From UBA9980 sp964436235 (GTDB lineage: Bacteria; Muiribacteriota; UBA9980), in contig CAYTCW010000003.1 in assembly GCA_964436235.1 (NCBI GenBank), positions 13,031-77,030 of the forward strand: a stretch of DNA of 64,000 nucleotides, written 5' to 3'. The position numbers and the translations under genes are program-made. The notes under the pieces were generated by a model that was not told the origin of the DNA, ran no database searches, and saw only the letters and a list, made by a program, of their open reading frames with translations. Below, one piece after another: positions 33,075 to 41,267 of this stretch; position 1 is the stretch's first letter, and every line of letters begins with the position of its first letter.

Positions 33075-35396
33075 TTATTCGAAACTTTTAAAAGCCGATA
33101 ATATCTTTTGCGAATCTCCGCGGTCTATAGCTATCAAAAAGTTCTTATTCAAATGCCAGTCCCGGCCTTCATCGCGGCTTTTGCGTATGCTTTCGGCTTT
33201 AGCTGGTGTCTTTACCTTTAAAATCCTGATACTGAAATTTACGCCCCTGTAATCGACGCGCTCAATTATAGACTCGTCCATATAGGCGAATCTTTCTAAA
33301 TGAACGAGCTCTCCGTTTATGTCGTTGCGCTGAAAATGCTTGATCAGAGAAACCGGAGTCAATTCGTCATTCGAAGATTCATAATAAATGCCCATAGCCG
33401 CAAAGACCATAACCGCGAAAATAACGAAGCCGATAACGATATTTCTGACGGTATTATCGACAGCCGCGGAAACGGAAGGTTTTTTATTTTTTCTTCGCGC
33501 GGCAGGTTTATCTTCGGGTAAAACCGGAAGCGGCTTATCTTCGGTTAAAACCGGAAGCGGTCCGTCAGAAGGCTTGAGCGGTTTACTTTCATTTTTGACC
33601 GGCGGCTTATCCTTTGCCGGCTGGGATTGAAGCTGCTTTGATTTTTTAGCCGGAGGCGCCGCCTGCTTAGCCTGAACTTTTGAAGATGACGGCGCGGAAG
33701 ATAAAGTTTTTTCAACTAAAGGTTCGGACTTCTCAGGCGGCTGCTGAAACGGAACTTCTTCGGCCGTTATTACTTTCTGAATTTCGGCCGCCGGGGCATT
33801 ACCGGCGGCTTCGACTTTTTCTTCTTCCGTGGTTTCAGATGAAACGGAAGGCAAAGATTTCGTTTTGCCCGCCGTTTTTGAAGAAGCCTCGTCGAGCGAT
33901 AATTGCATGGCGATTTTAAACGCTTCGGCGCTTTGAAAAGACGAGGCTTGCGAACCGCCGCCATCGCTTATTTCATCTATAAGCCTGTCGATAGCGTCGT
34001 TAGCGTCCCCGCCTCCGCCGACGCCCGCATTCGCGGCAAAAGCCGATTCGTCGATCAGCCGGTCGATTGTATCTTTTATTTCGCGCCGGCTGACTTTTTT
34101 ATCTTTAGGCTGGCTGAAAACGTCCGAACTGAATTTAACCTTGCGCGTCGCCTCGAAACATTTTTCGGCGCCTATATCGTCGCCCGACTGCTGAAGTATC
34201 AAAGCCTTGTTGTAAACGGCATCTTCATCGCCGGGATTTAATTCGAGCGCTTTTTCAATACATTCGAGCGCTTTTTTAAAATTTTCGAGCTGCGCGTAAG
34301 CCGAGGCCTTCTGCTTCCATGCGCGTACATAAGAAGGGTTCACGCGGGTGCTGCGATTGAATTCGACTATGGCGCGTTCGAAATTGCCCATATCGAAGAG
34401 TAACATTCCCTCGTCAAAGAAAAATTCTTCATCTTTTTTTATTCCATTAGCTATATCGAATATATCACGACCGGTCTTATCATCTAAAAAAGAAGAATCT
34501 ATAAAATCATTATCAAAGCCGACCGCATCATATTTTTCGACAAATTCATAAGCGCGGGGGTCCGAAGATTCTTTTAAATTTTTAATTATCAACGACTTCA
34601 ATCCGTTATTAAGCCCGTCAAAATACTTTTCGTATAGTCTGATAAATAGCGACGGCTCGTAAAAAAAAGTTAATTTAACGGCAAACGCCTTTAAATCGTT
34701 ATCGTTTCCTCTTAAAATATTGTCGATCTCGCTTATCATAACGTCTTTATCTATGCGGGCAAAATACTGAAAAGCGCTTATTTTCACGCGCTCATCGGAA
34801 TCGGCGATAAGCGGAAGAACCGATTCAAAAACTTCATAATTAGCGCCGAGCATACATAAGGCTTCTATAGCGTTCGACTTGACGCGGTTATCATTATGCG
34901 TGACGAAATCTACCAGAAAGTTTATTTCGTCCGCTCCGCCCGAAGTGCCTATCGCCTTGACATAGGTGGCGATAACCGCCACGTCTTTTTCGGAAACGAG
35001 CCTTTCTTTGAATAAATTAAGCGCGCGAAGGTCCTTTACGCCGTAAAAAGCGGTAATAGCGGCTATTTTATTTTCACGAACGCCGGAAGAAATATAGTGA
35101 ATGAGTTTTTGTATATCGAAACCTGAATCTTCAATTTCCTTTTTTATTTCTTCCTTGCGGCGCACGGAAACTAATGGCGATTCCTGACTGTATTTTTGAG
35201 TTAATATTCCCGTTATTTTAGAGCTTATCCGCCTTATTTCTTCGGATTCGTCATTTTTCAGAGGAAGTAAAACCTCTATGACCTCGGGAGCGTCGATGCG
35301 CGAAAGCATCAAAACGCTTTTTTTACGAACTTCAGCGTCCGGACTGCTCAGTCCTTTTTTTATTTCCGTTATGATCGAATTTAAATTTTTGTTCAT
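33075..35396 (-). CDS. HEAT/TPR membrane protein, leaderless mRNA predicted
   Basis: 773 residues, not a named family. Residues 1-300 form HEAT-like repeats (SSPDAEVRKKSVLMLSRI, then LVDFVTHNDNRVKSNAIEAL and similar). Residues 330-430 are TPRs (ERAIVEFNRSTRVNPSYVRA; KALECIEKALELNPGDEDAV). Residues 440-640 are a Pro/Lys/Glu-rich linker with a near-duplicated LPVLTEDKP/LPVLPEDKP. One transmembrane helix lies at about 652-674, then a compact C-terminal domain outside. It looks like a cytoplasmic scaffold tied to the membrane. No Shine-Dalgarno precedes ATG 35396, and the -10 box ends only 7 bp upstream, so translation probably starts at the first base of the mRNA. Confidence 0.65.
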   Translation of the reverse strand: MNKNLNSIITEIKKGLSSPDAEVRKKSVLMLSRIDAPEVIEVLLPLKNDESEEIRRISSKITGILTQKYSQESPLVSVRRKEEIKKEIEDSGFDIQKLIHYISSGVRENKIAAITAFYGVKDLRALNLFKERLVSEKDVAVIATYVKAIGTSGGADEINFLVDFVTHNDNRVKSNAIEALCMLGANYEVFESVLPLIADSDERVKISAFQYFARIDKDVMISEIDNILRGNDNDLKAFAVKLTFFYEPSLFIRLYEKYFDGLNNGLKSLIIKNLKESSDPRAYEFVEKYDAVGFDNDFIDSSFLDDKTGRDIFDIANGIKKDEEFFFDEGMLLFDMGNFERAIVEFNRSTRVNPSYVRAWKQKASAYAQLENFKKALECIEKALELNPGDEDAVYNKALILQQSGDDIGAEKCFEATRKVKFSSDVFSQPKDKKVSRREIKDTIDRLIDESAFAANAGVGGGGDANDAIDRLIDEISDGGGSQASSFQSAEAFKIAMQLSLDEASSKTAGKTKSLPSVSSETTEEEKVEAAGNAPAAEIQKVITAEEVPFQQPPEKSEPLVEKTLSSAPSSSKVQAKQAAPPAKKSKQLQSQPAKDKPPVKNESKPLKPSDGPLPVLTEDKPLPVLPEDKPAARRKNKKPSVSAAVDNTVRNIVIGFVIFAVMVFAAMGIYYESSNDELTPVSLIKHFQRNDINGELVHLERFAYMDESIIERVDYRGVNFSIRILKVKTPAKAESIRKSRDEGRDWHLNKNFLIAIDRGDSQKILSAFKSFE

Positions 35397-35403
35397 GATA
35401 ATT

Positions 35404-35433
35404 ATTATATCATTAACCTGCTATCTTTTTCAA
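35404..35433 (-). promoter_or_regulatory. Promoter directly abutting the HEAT/TPR gene start
   Basis: On the minus strand: TTGAAA (35433-35428), 18 bp, TATAAT (35409-35404) with TG before it. The predicted start site is near 35397, at the A of the ATG (35396). This implies a leaderless transcript. Confidence 0.7.
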
Positions 35434-35528
35434 GTATTAATCGCAATGTATCGGCAGCGGGATTCAAATCGGAGCAAACAAATTTCGAAATATAAGCGCT
35501 AAAAAAAATAAAAATATTAATCAAAAAG

Positions 35529-35557
35529 TTGAATTTTCTCATTTTTTTTAGTATAAT
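35529..35557 (+). promoter_or_regulatory. Sigma-70-type promoter for the NlpC/P60-like gene
   Basis: TTGAAT (35529-35534), 17 bp, TATAAT (35552-35557). Transcription would begin near 35564, at the base of the leader hairpin described next. Confidence 0.75.
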
Positions 35558-35562
35558 TAATT

Positions 35563-35606
35563 AAATAACGACAGATGAGCCAGATGCGAAGTTGCGTTAT
35601 TTTTTT
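35563..35606 (+). promoter_or_regulatory. Leader hairpin with U-tract, possible attenuator
   Basis: AAATAACG (35563-35570) pairs with CGTTATTT (35595-35602), then a T run to 35606. It forms the first 40 nt of the predicted transcript. It has the form of an intrinsic terminator, so it could attenuate, or simply stabilise the 5' end. I recognise no known riboswitch. Confidence 0.4.
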
Positions 35607-35645
35607 GTTAAGATTATAATAAAATAAATAAATGAGGTGGTTATT

Positions 35646-36935
35646 ATGACAAACCGTATGAAGAAGTTTTTAAAAGTATCCGTCATGGCCTTTTTATTAT
35701 CTTCTCTTTTATTCGCGCCGGCTTACTCTCAAACGGACGGACTAAGCCTTAAAGCTCCCGCCAATATGAAAGAAGCGCACAATATGATGCAGGCCGCCTA
35801 TAAAGCCTGTATGCAGGCCGTAAGCGATTTCAACGACGGAACTATCACCGGCGCCGACCTCGATAATAAACTCAAAATATACACCTACTACAAACAGCAA
35901 TATGAAAAAATTAGCAAAGAAGGAGCTGGCGCGGTTGAACCGGCATCGGCAAATACGGCGTCCGTCACCGGAGCGGCTGCTAACGGCTCGAACGCTCCCT
36001 CAGTCACCGTTTCAGACCCTAAAATACAGAAAAAATTAGACGAAATATTAAAATTCGATCCGAAAATAAGCACGCCGCCTCAAATTACGGGCGGAGTAGG
36101 CAAATTTTTCAGAAATTTATTCGGCACCCACACCTTAGCCGATATCATGTCAGACGGCTATATCGAATTCCAAAAAGGTAATTTTTCGGCCGCATCCGCT
36201 AAATTCGAACTGGCCGCGAAAAAAGACCCGAAAAACAATAACATACTCTACTACTTAGCGTTAAGCAAAATTAAAGAAGGCAAATCCGCCGAAGCCGAAC
36301 CTTTCATAAATTCAATGCACAAGCAGCTCAAAGACGAAAAATGGAGCGGCGTGTTCCGTTCGTTCACCGATCCCTGGGTAGAAGCTGACGTCGCATTTAA
36401 AATAGGCGGCTTCGATTCGCTCGAGCAATACAAACAAAAAATAGCCGCCGGCAACCGTAAAGAACTTCACGGCGACGAATATTACGAAAAATTCGTTAAT
36501 CCGCGCACTTACAAATATTATTCTGAATCGGCCCGCAAAGAATTCGAAAGCATTGCCGGAATCGACTGCGGCGGTTTCGTACAGCGCGTCTATATGGATA
36601 TGTGCGAAAAGAACGGAATCAAGCCTCCGTTCAGCTATAAAGTTCCCGGCAGGCAGCTCCAGAATTACGGCACTCAGCTCGCCGACGACGGCATTATACC
36701 GCCAATGAGCGCCAAACCCGGCGATTTTATTCTGCTTAAAGAGCACGACGGCTGGGGACACGCATTTTATTTCGCCGGCCGCGACAAAAACGGCACGCCG
36801 CTAATAGTTGAAGCCTCCGGCGAGGGAAAAGTTCTCGCGCGCCCGATGCCCGATAGATATTATCAATGGTACCAGGGGACTTATAAATTTAAAGATATGG
36901 ATAAAATCCGCGAAAAAATGAGTCTGCCGAATTAA
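35646..36935 (+). CDS. Secreted protein with TPR and NlpC/P60-like peptidase domain
   Basis: 429 residues from ATG 35646; GAGGTGG lies 6 bp upstream, overlapping a possible GTG at 35637. A signal peptide ends near AYSQ (about 29). A helical region (35-90), a Ser/Ala linker, then TPR-like repeats (about 170-230: YIEFQKGNFSAASAKFELAAKKDPKNNNIL) precede a C-terminal domain (about 290-420). That domain carries IDCGGFVQRVYMDMC (candidate nucleophile Cys), GDFILL and GWGHAFYFAG (candidate His), the order seen in NlpC/P60 and CHAP peptidases. It could cut peptidoglycan peptides outside the membrane. The spacing differs somewhat from canonical NlpC/P60, so activity is probable, not certain. Confidence 0.7.
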   Translation: MTNRMKKFLKVSVMAFLLSSLLFAPAYSQTDGLSLKAPANMKEAHNMMQAAYKACMQAVSDFNDGTITGADLDNKLKIYTYYKQQYEKISKEGAGAVEPASANTASVTGAAANGSNAPSVTVSDPKIQKKLDEILKFDPKISTPPQITGGVGKFFRNLFGTHTLADIMSDGYIEFQKGNFSAASAKFELAAKKDPKNNNILYYLALSKIKEGKSAEAEPFINSMHKQLKDEKWSGVFRSFTDPWVEADVAFKIGGFDSLEQYKQKIAAGNRKELHGDEYYEKFVNPRTYKYYSESARKEFESIAGIDCGGFVQRVYMDMCEKNGIKPPFSYKVPGRQLQNYGTQLADDGIIPPMSAKPGDFILLKEHDGWGHAFYFAGRDKNGTPLIVEASGEGKVLARPMPDRYYQWYQGTYKFKDMDKIREKMSLPN

Positions 36936-37011
36936 ATTGGTTTAATGAATGATAAACTTTTATTTAATAAAATAAAAATTAATTAACCATAAATAACGGC
37001 TTGATTTTAAT

Positions 37012-37040
37012 ACCCCTTCGCGCTTAAAAGGCGAAGGGGT
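37012..37040 (+). terminator. Hairpin after the NlpC/P60-like gene
   Basis: ACCCCTTCGC (37012-37021) pairs with GCGAAGGGGT (37031-37040) around a 9-nt loop. The following CGCTTTATTA is a poor U-tract. The remainder of 36936-37123 shows no clear promoter; moxR has AAGGAAG before its ATG. Confidence 0.65.
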
Positions 37041-37123
37041 CGCTTTATTATAAATCACGAACCGTTTTGAACGAGCGGACCGTTAACTAAAAATCTGCAA
37101 TAACTATATAAAGGAAGATAATT

Positions 37124-38137
37124 ATGCACAAAAACGAAAACATTCAAATCGACCATAGTCTGATCAAAAATTTTTCAGACTCATATAAAAAGCTGCAGCA
37201 CCAGATAGCCGGCGTAATAATCGGCCAGAAAGCCGTCGTAGAAAAGGTTTTGATAGGCCTCTTCGCTCGCGGCCACGTATTGATCGTCGGCGTTCCCGGT
37301 TTAGCTAAAACGCTTTTAATTTCGACCATTTCACGCGCGCTCGATCTAAAATTCAACCGCGTCCAGTTCACTCCCGATTTAATGCCGTCGGATATAACCG
37401 GCACCGACATAATAGACGCCGACGCTAAAAGCGGCGAACGGACATTCCGTTTTATCAAAGGCCCTGTTTTTTCAAATATATTACTTGCCGACGAAATCAA
37501 CAGAACTCCGCCTAAAACTCAGGCTGCGCTTCTTCAGGCCATGCAGGAATATAAAGTGACGGTCGGCGGCCGTACTTACGAACTCGCCCCGCCGTTTTTC
37601 GTTTTAGCCACTCAAAATCCTATCGAGCAGGAAGGCACCTATCCTCTTCCCGAAGCCCAATTAGACCGCTTCATGTTCAGCGTATATATCGACTATCCTG
37701 ACTATAACGACGAAGTCGAAATAGTAAAAAATAATACTTCTTCAATTATGCCTGAAATAAATCCGGTATTAAGCGCCGGCGAGATAATCGCCCTGCAGGA
37801 ACTCGTTCGCCGCGTTCCGGTTTCCGATACCATAGTCAATTACGCGGTTACTATGACCGCCATGACGAGACCTAACGATAAAAAAGCGCCCGAAATAACT
37901 AAAAGATACGTTTCCTGGGGCGCCGGACCCCGCGCCTCGCTTTATTTGATATTAGGGGCTAAGGCCAGCGCGCTTTTATGCGGAAGAACGGCGGTTTCGA
38001 TCGAAGACGTGAACTCGGTCGCTCATTGCGTACTGCGTCACAGGGTTATAACTAATTTCCAGGCGGAGGCCGACTCGATAGACTCCGTTAAAATAATAGA
38101 CGAAATAATTAAAAATATCGATCAAAAAACGCTGTAA
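37124..38137 (+). CDS. moxR: MoxR-family AAA+ ATPase
   Basis: 337 residues, typical for MoxR. Walker A GVPGLAKT (about 57-64), Walker B ILLADEINRTPPKTQAALLQAM (about 118-138) and sensor 1 FVLATQNPIEQEGTYPLPEAQLDRF (about 155-180) are all present, followed by the C-terminal lid. MoxR ATPases act as chaperones that insert cofactors or remodel partner proteins with von Willebrand A (MIDAS) domains. It is the first gene of an eight-gene, tightly packed operon whose next three products all carry DxSxS MIDAS motifs, the expected partners. The start follows AAGGAAG. Confidence 0.95.
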   Translation: MHKNENIQIDHSLIKNFSDSYKKLQHQIAGVIIGQKAVVEKVLIGLFARGHVLIVGVPGLAKTLLISTISRALDLKFNRVQFTPDLMPSDITGTDIIDADAKSGERTFRFIKGPVFSNILLADEINRTPPKTQAALLQAMQEYKVTVGGRTYELAPPFFVLATQNPIEQEGTYPLPEAQLDRFMFSVYIDYPDYNDEVEIVKNNTSSIMPEINPVLSAGEIIALQELVRRVPVSDTIVNYAVTMTAMTRPNDKKAPEITKRYVSWGAGPRASLYLILGAKASALLCGRTAVSIEDVNSVAHCVLRHRVITNFQAEADSIDSVKIIDEIIKNIDQKTL

Positions 38138-38161
38138 AAATTATTTTAAAAAGGACCTCCG

Positions 38162-39073
38162 ATGCCTCAAAACCAGAACTATAAATATTTCGACCCGGCG
38201 ATGCTGGCTAAACTTCAAAACCTTAAATTAGCCGCCGGCCACATCGTTGACGGCTTTCTCGCCGGACTGCATAAATCTCACTTCCGCGGATTTAACGTGG
38301 AGTTTTCGCAGCACCGCCAGTATATGCAGGGCGATGAAATTAAAAACATCGACTGGAAAATATTTGCAAAAACCGATAAATATTTCGTTAAAGAATTCGA
38401 AGAAGACACCAATCTCAAAGCGCATATTCTCCTCGACTGCTCTTCTTCAATGATGTTTAAGCCGGGCGGCCCCGGCGGCGGGCAATTTTCAAAATTCGAC
38501 TATGCGTGCTTTTTAGTCATAGCCTTAAGCTATATAATTTTAAAACAGCAGGATTCGGTAGGGCTGATAACTTTCAGCGACCGCATTTTAAACCATGTCC
38601 CCGCTTCGTCGAACGCGAGCCATTTTAAAGTACTCTTAGACGAACTCGAGCGCGCTAAATTAAATAAAAAAACCGCCCTGAGCGAAAGTTTTAACGAAGT
38701 CGCCTCTCGCATTAAACGGCGGGGCCTCATAATAGTTATATCCGATTTGTACGACGACGAAAACCAGATATTAAAAAGCCTGAAGCATTTCAGGCATAAG
38801 CATCATGAAGTCGCCGTTTTTCATCTGCTTTCCAATTTCGAGCTCAATCTGCCGATTTCGGGCGAAACGCAGTTTATCGACCTTGAAAATTCATCGCAGA
38901 TAATAACTAACGCCGAATCTCTCCGCGAAGACTATAAAGCGGCATTTAATAAATTTATCGCAGATTTTAAGGCCAACTGCCTCAGCTCTTACATCGATTA
39001 CAACATGATCACCACCGATACGCCCATCGACCGGGCGCTCAATAAATATTTGACCAAGAGGGCGAGAAGCTGA
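38162..39073 (+). CDS. DUF58 protein with MIDAS motif
   Basis: 303 residues. DUF58 signature: GFLAGLHKSHFRGFNVEFSQHRQYMQGDEIKNIDWKIFAKTDKYFVKEFEEDTN at about 30-80, then the MIDAS LLDCSSSM (about 88-95, DxSxS) and a vWA-like fold (SVGLITFSDRI; GLIIVISDLYDD). DUF58 genes nearly always follow moxR, and the product is thought to be the soluble MIDAS partner of MoxR. It is separated from moxR by 24 bp, with AAGGACCTCC upstream, and ends one base before the next ATG. A cytoplasmic location is likely because no signal is seen. Confidence 0.92.
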   Translation: MPQNQNYKYFDPAMLAKLQNLKLAAGHIVDGFLAGLHKSHFRGFNVEFSQHRQYMQGDEIKNIDWKIFAKTDKYFVKEFEEDTNLKAHILLDCSSSMMFKPGGPGGGQFSKFDYACFLVIALSYIILKQQDSVGLITFSDRILNHVPASSNASHFKVLLDELERAKLNKKTALSESFNEVASRIKRRGLIIVISDLYDDENQILKSLKHFRHKHHEVAVFHLLSNFELNLPISGETQFIDLENSSQIITNAESLREDYKAAFNKFIADFKANCLSSYIDYNMITTDTPIDRALNKYLTKRARS

Positions 39074-39074
39074 T

Positions 39075-41231
39075 ATGCCTTCATTTTCATTTATTAACAC
39101 TTCATATTTTCTTTTAATGCCGTTAATTCTGCTTCCGGTTTTAATTCACCTCATATCTCAAAAAAACCGTAAAATTATCGATTATCCAAGCCTTAAATTC
39201 ATCCGCGCCGCTTATTTAAAAAAGGCACGGCGCCTCAAAATAAACGAGATACTTCTTCTTATAGTGCGCACTCTTATAACCGCCCTGTTAATATTCGCAT
39301 TCGCGCGCATGCTTATGTTTCTACCGGACCATGCGCCCGCCGCCGGGCGCAAATACGCCGTTATAATCGATAATTCTTACTCCGGCGCCTATAACGACAT
39401 TGCAAACCAGCCCGCCAAATATTTCGACGCGGTGAAATCGAAAGCGGCCGCTATAGTATCCGGCGCTCAAAACGCTCCTCTATTCACCATATTCACGGCC
39501 TCATCGCCGGGCGCCGATTCAGGTTTTCTCAATCAGCAGGCCGCGCTCGAATATATTAAAAACATCAATTATACCTTCAGGATTTTCTCGATCGCCGACA
39601 GCGTGTCCGCCCTTGAAAAAAGAGAGTATTACAAAGATTTATCGGGCATATACGCCGTATCCGATTTCATTTCATCCGACCGCGGAGAAGAATCCAAATT
39701 AAACGCTTATATCGAAAACAACCCCGCCGTAAAGCAGGGGCCCCGTTTCGAGCTTATTGACTGCGGCCCCGAAAACATTATCCAGACGCGCGGCAATAAA
39801 AATTTATCCATAATATCCGCGCGTGTTTCGGATGAACGCGTTACGGCCGGCAAGCCGCTGCAGATAATTTGTAAAATCAAAAACCATTCGCTGCACAACA
39901 TAAGTTCCGAAGTATCGCTTTTATCCGACGGCGTAAAATTATCATCCGCGGCTTTCGCCGCCGGCCCGAACGAAATCTGCGACGCTCATATAAACCATAT
40001 ATTTATGAATTCGGGCGAACACGCCCTTAAATTAATGCTCGCAGACGACGCGCTCGCATTCGATAACGCTTATAATATGGTCATTAACCCGGTTTCATCG
40101 CTTTACGTCTTAATCCTCTGCCAGCACGATGCGGCCGACCGTGAAAACTATATCTACAAATACGTTTCCGCGGCGCTTAATCCGCTCAACTCGATTTCGA
40201 TCAAAGACGGTCTAATTATTCAGCCGTTAGTAATCAATCTGGCGAACAATCCTCCCGTCGATTTTAAAAATTTCGACGCGGTTATCATGAGCGGGGTTAA
40301 AAACGCTTCCGCAGAGCTTTCGGCGAGGCTCGAAAAATATATTAACGACGGCGGCGGCGTTTTATTTCTTCCGCCGGAAGGGCCTTATTTAACTTCATTT
40401 TCCAAAACTTTTTCGAGGCTTCTTCCGCTCGACCTAAGCAGGGCGACGCCGGTTTCTGCGCCGAACGACAAGAATTACTTCAGCCTGTGCAATATAAATT
40501 ACGATCATGAAATTTTTGGAATTTATAAAAATAAAGTTTCCGGCGATATCGGGCGGCCTAAATTTTATAAAATAATCCCCTGCGGCGCCCGCGATAAAAC
40601 GGCGCCGGAAGTTTCGACCGCCGCCGATTTTGAAAACGGCATACCCGCGCTGGCCGAAAGAAAAATCGGAAGGGGCGTATCGATGATTTTTACCGGCTAC
40701 CTCGATCCCTCCGGTTCCAATATATCCGACTCGCCTCTATTCGTGCCATTTATTCATCAGATCGCCTATTACATCAATAAAAACAGGCGCGCGGAAACCC
40801 GAAGCTATACCGTCGGCGAAACTATTCATGAAACTTACGGCGTCAACGAACGCATAAGCGGCATATCGACTTTAAAACCAGACTCGGCCGTAGAATCGCG
40901 CTTAGATATCAAAACTTCCTCCGGCGGACTTTATAGCGAAATCAACGATACATTTACGCCGGGTTTTTACACTTTATTTAAAAAAAGCGAAAATAGAATA
41001 AGCAAAAAATTATTCGCCGTTAACCATGACGCCAGAGAGTCCGAATTGATATCCTCCGATTACGAAACTATCGCCTCCATTTTCGATCGGCATTCGCTCC
41101 TTAAATCCGCCGCGGGCCTTTCGCAGGAAGCTAAATCGGAGAAAAAAACGGAGGTCACGCCTTACTTATTTCTTTTAATTTTATTTTTGATGGCGGCGGA
41201 AAGTTATTTGACTTACCTTATCAAATTGTAA
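39075..41231 (+). CDS. BatA-type membrane protein with MIDAS and amidotransferase-like domain
   Basis: 718 residues. The N-terminus matches the aerotolerance BatA N-terminal domain: SFINTSYFLLMPLILLPVLIHLISQKN (helix 1) and EILLLIVRTLITALLIFAFA (helix 2, about 55-75). Then comes a vWA-like region with MIDAS IIDNSYSG (about 97-104) and a further domain around 335-470 with VIMSGVKNASAELSARLEKYINDGGGVLFLPPEG, a class I glutamine amidotransferase-like fold without visible catalytic Cys. A last helix lies at about 697-715. Bat proteins in Bacteroidetes and others form membrane complexes with MoxR. It starts two bases after DUF58 ends. Function is inferred from family and context. Confidence 0.8.
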   Translation: MPSFSFINTSYFLLMPLILLPVLIHLISQKNRKIIDYPSLKFIRAAYLKKARRLKINEILLLIVRTLITALLIFAFARMLMFLPDHAPAAGRKYAVIIDNSYSGAYNDIANQPAKYFDAVKSKAAAIVSGAQNAPLFTIFTASSPGADSGFLNQQAALEYIKNINYTFRIFSIADSVSALEKREYYKDLSGIYAVSDFISSDRGEESKLNAYIENNPAVKQGPRFELIDCGPENIIQTRGNKNLSIISARVSDERVTAGKPLQIICKIKNHSLHNISSEVSLLSDGVKLSSAAFAAGPNEICDAHINHIFMNSGEHALKLMLADDALAFDNAYNMVINPVSSLYVLILCQHDAADRENYIYKYVSAALNPLNSISIKDGLIIQPLVINLANNPPVDFKNFDAVIMSGVKNASAELSARLEKYINDGGGVLFLPPEGPYLTSFSKTFSRLLPLDLSRATPVSAPNDKNYFSLCNINYDHEIFGIYKNKVSGDIGRPKFYKIIPCGARDKTAPEVSTAADFENGIPALAERKIGRGVSMIFTGYLDPSGSNISDSPLFVPFIHQIAYYINKNRRAETRSYTVGETIHETYGVNERISGISTLKPDSAVESRLDIKTSSGGLYSEINDTFTPGFYTLFKKSENRISKKLFAVNHDARESELISSDYETIASIFDRHSLLKSAAGLSQEAKSEKKTEVTPYLFLLILFLMAAESYLTYLIKL

Positions 41232-41267
41232 ATATCTTACAAAATAGTTTATTCAAAGGTGGTTTAA

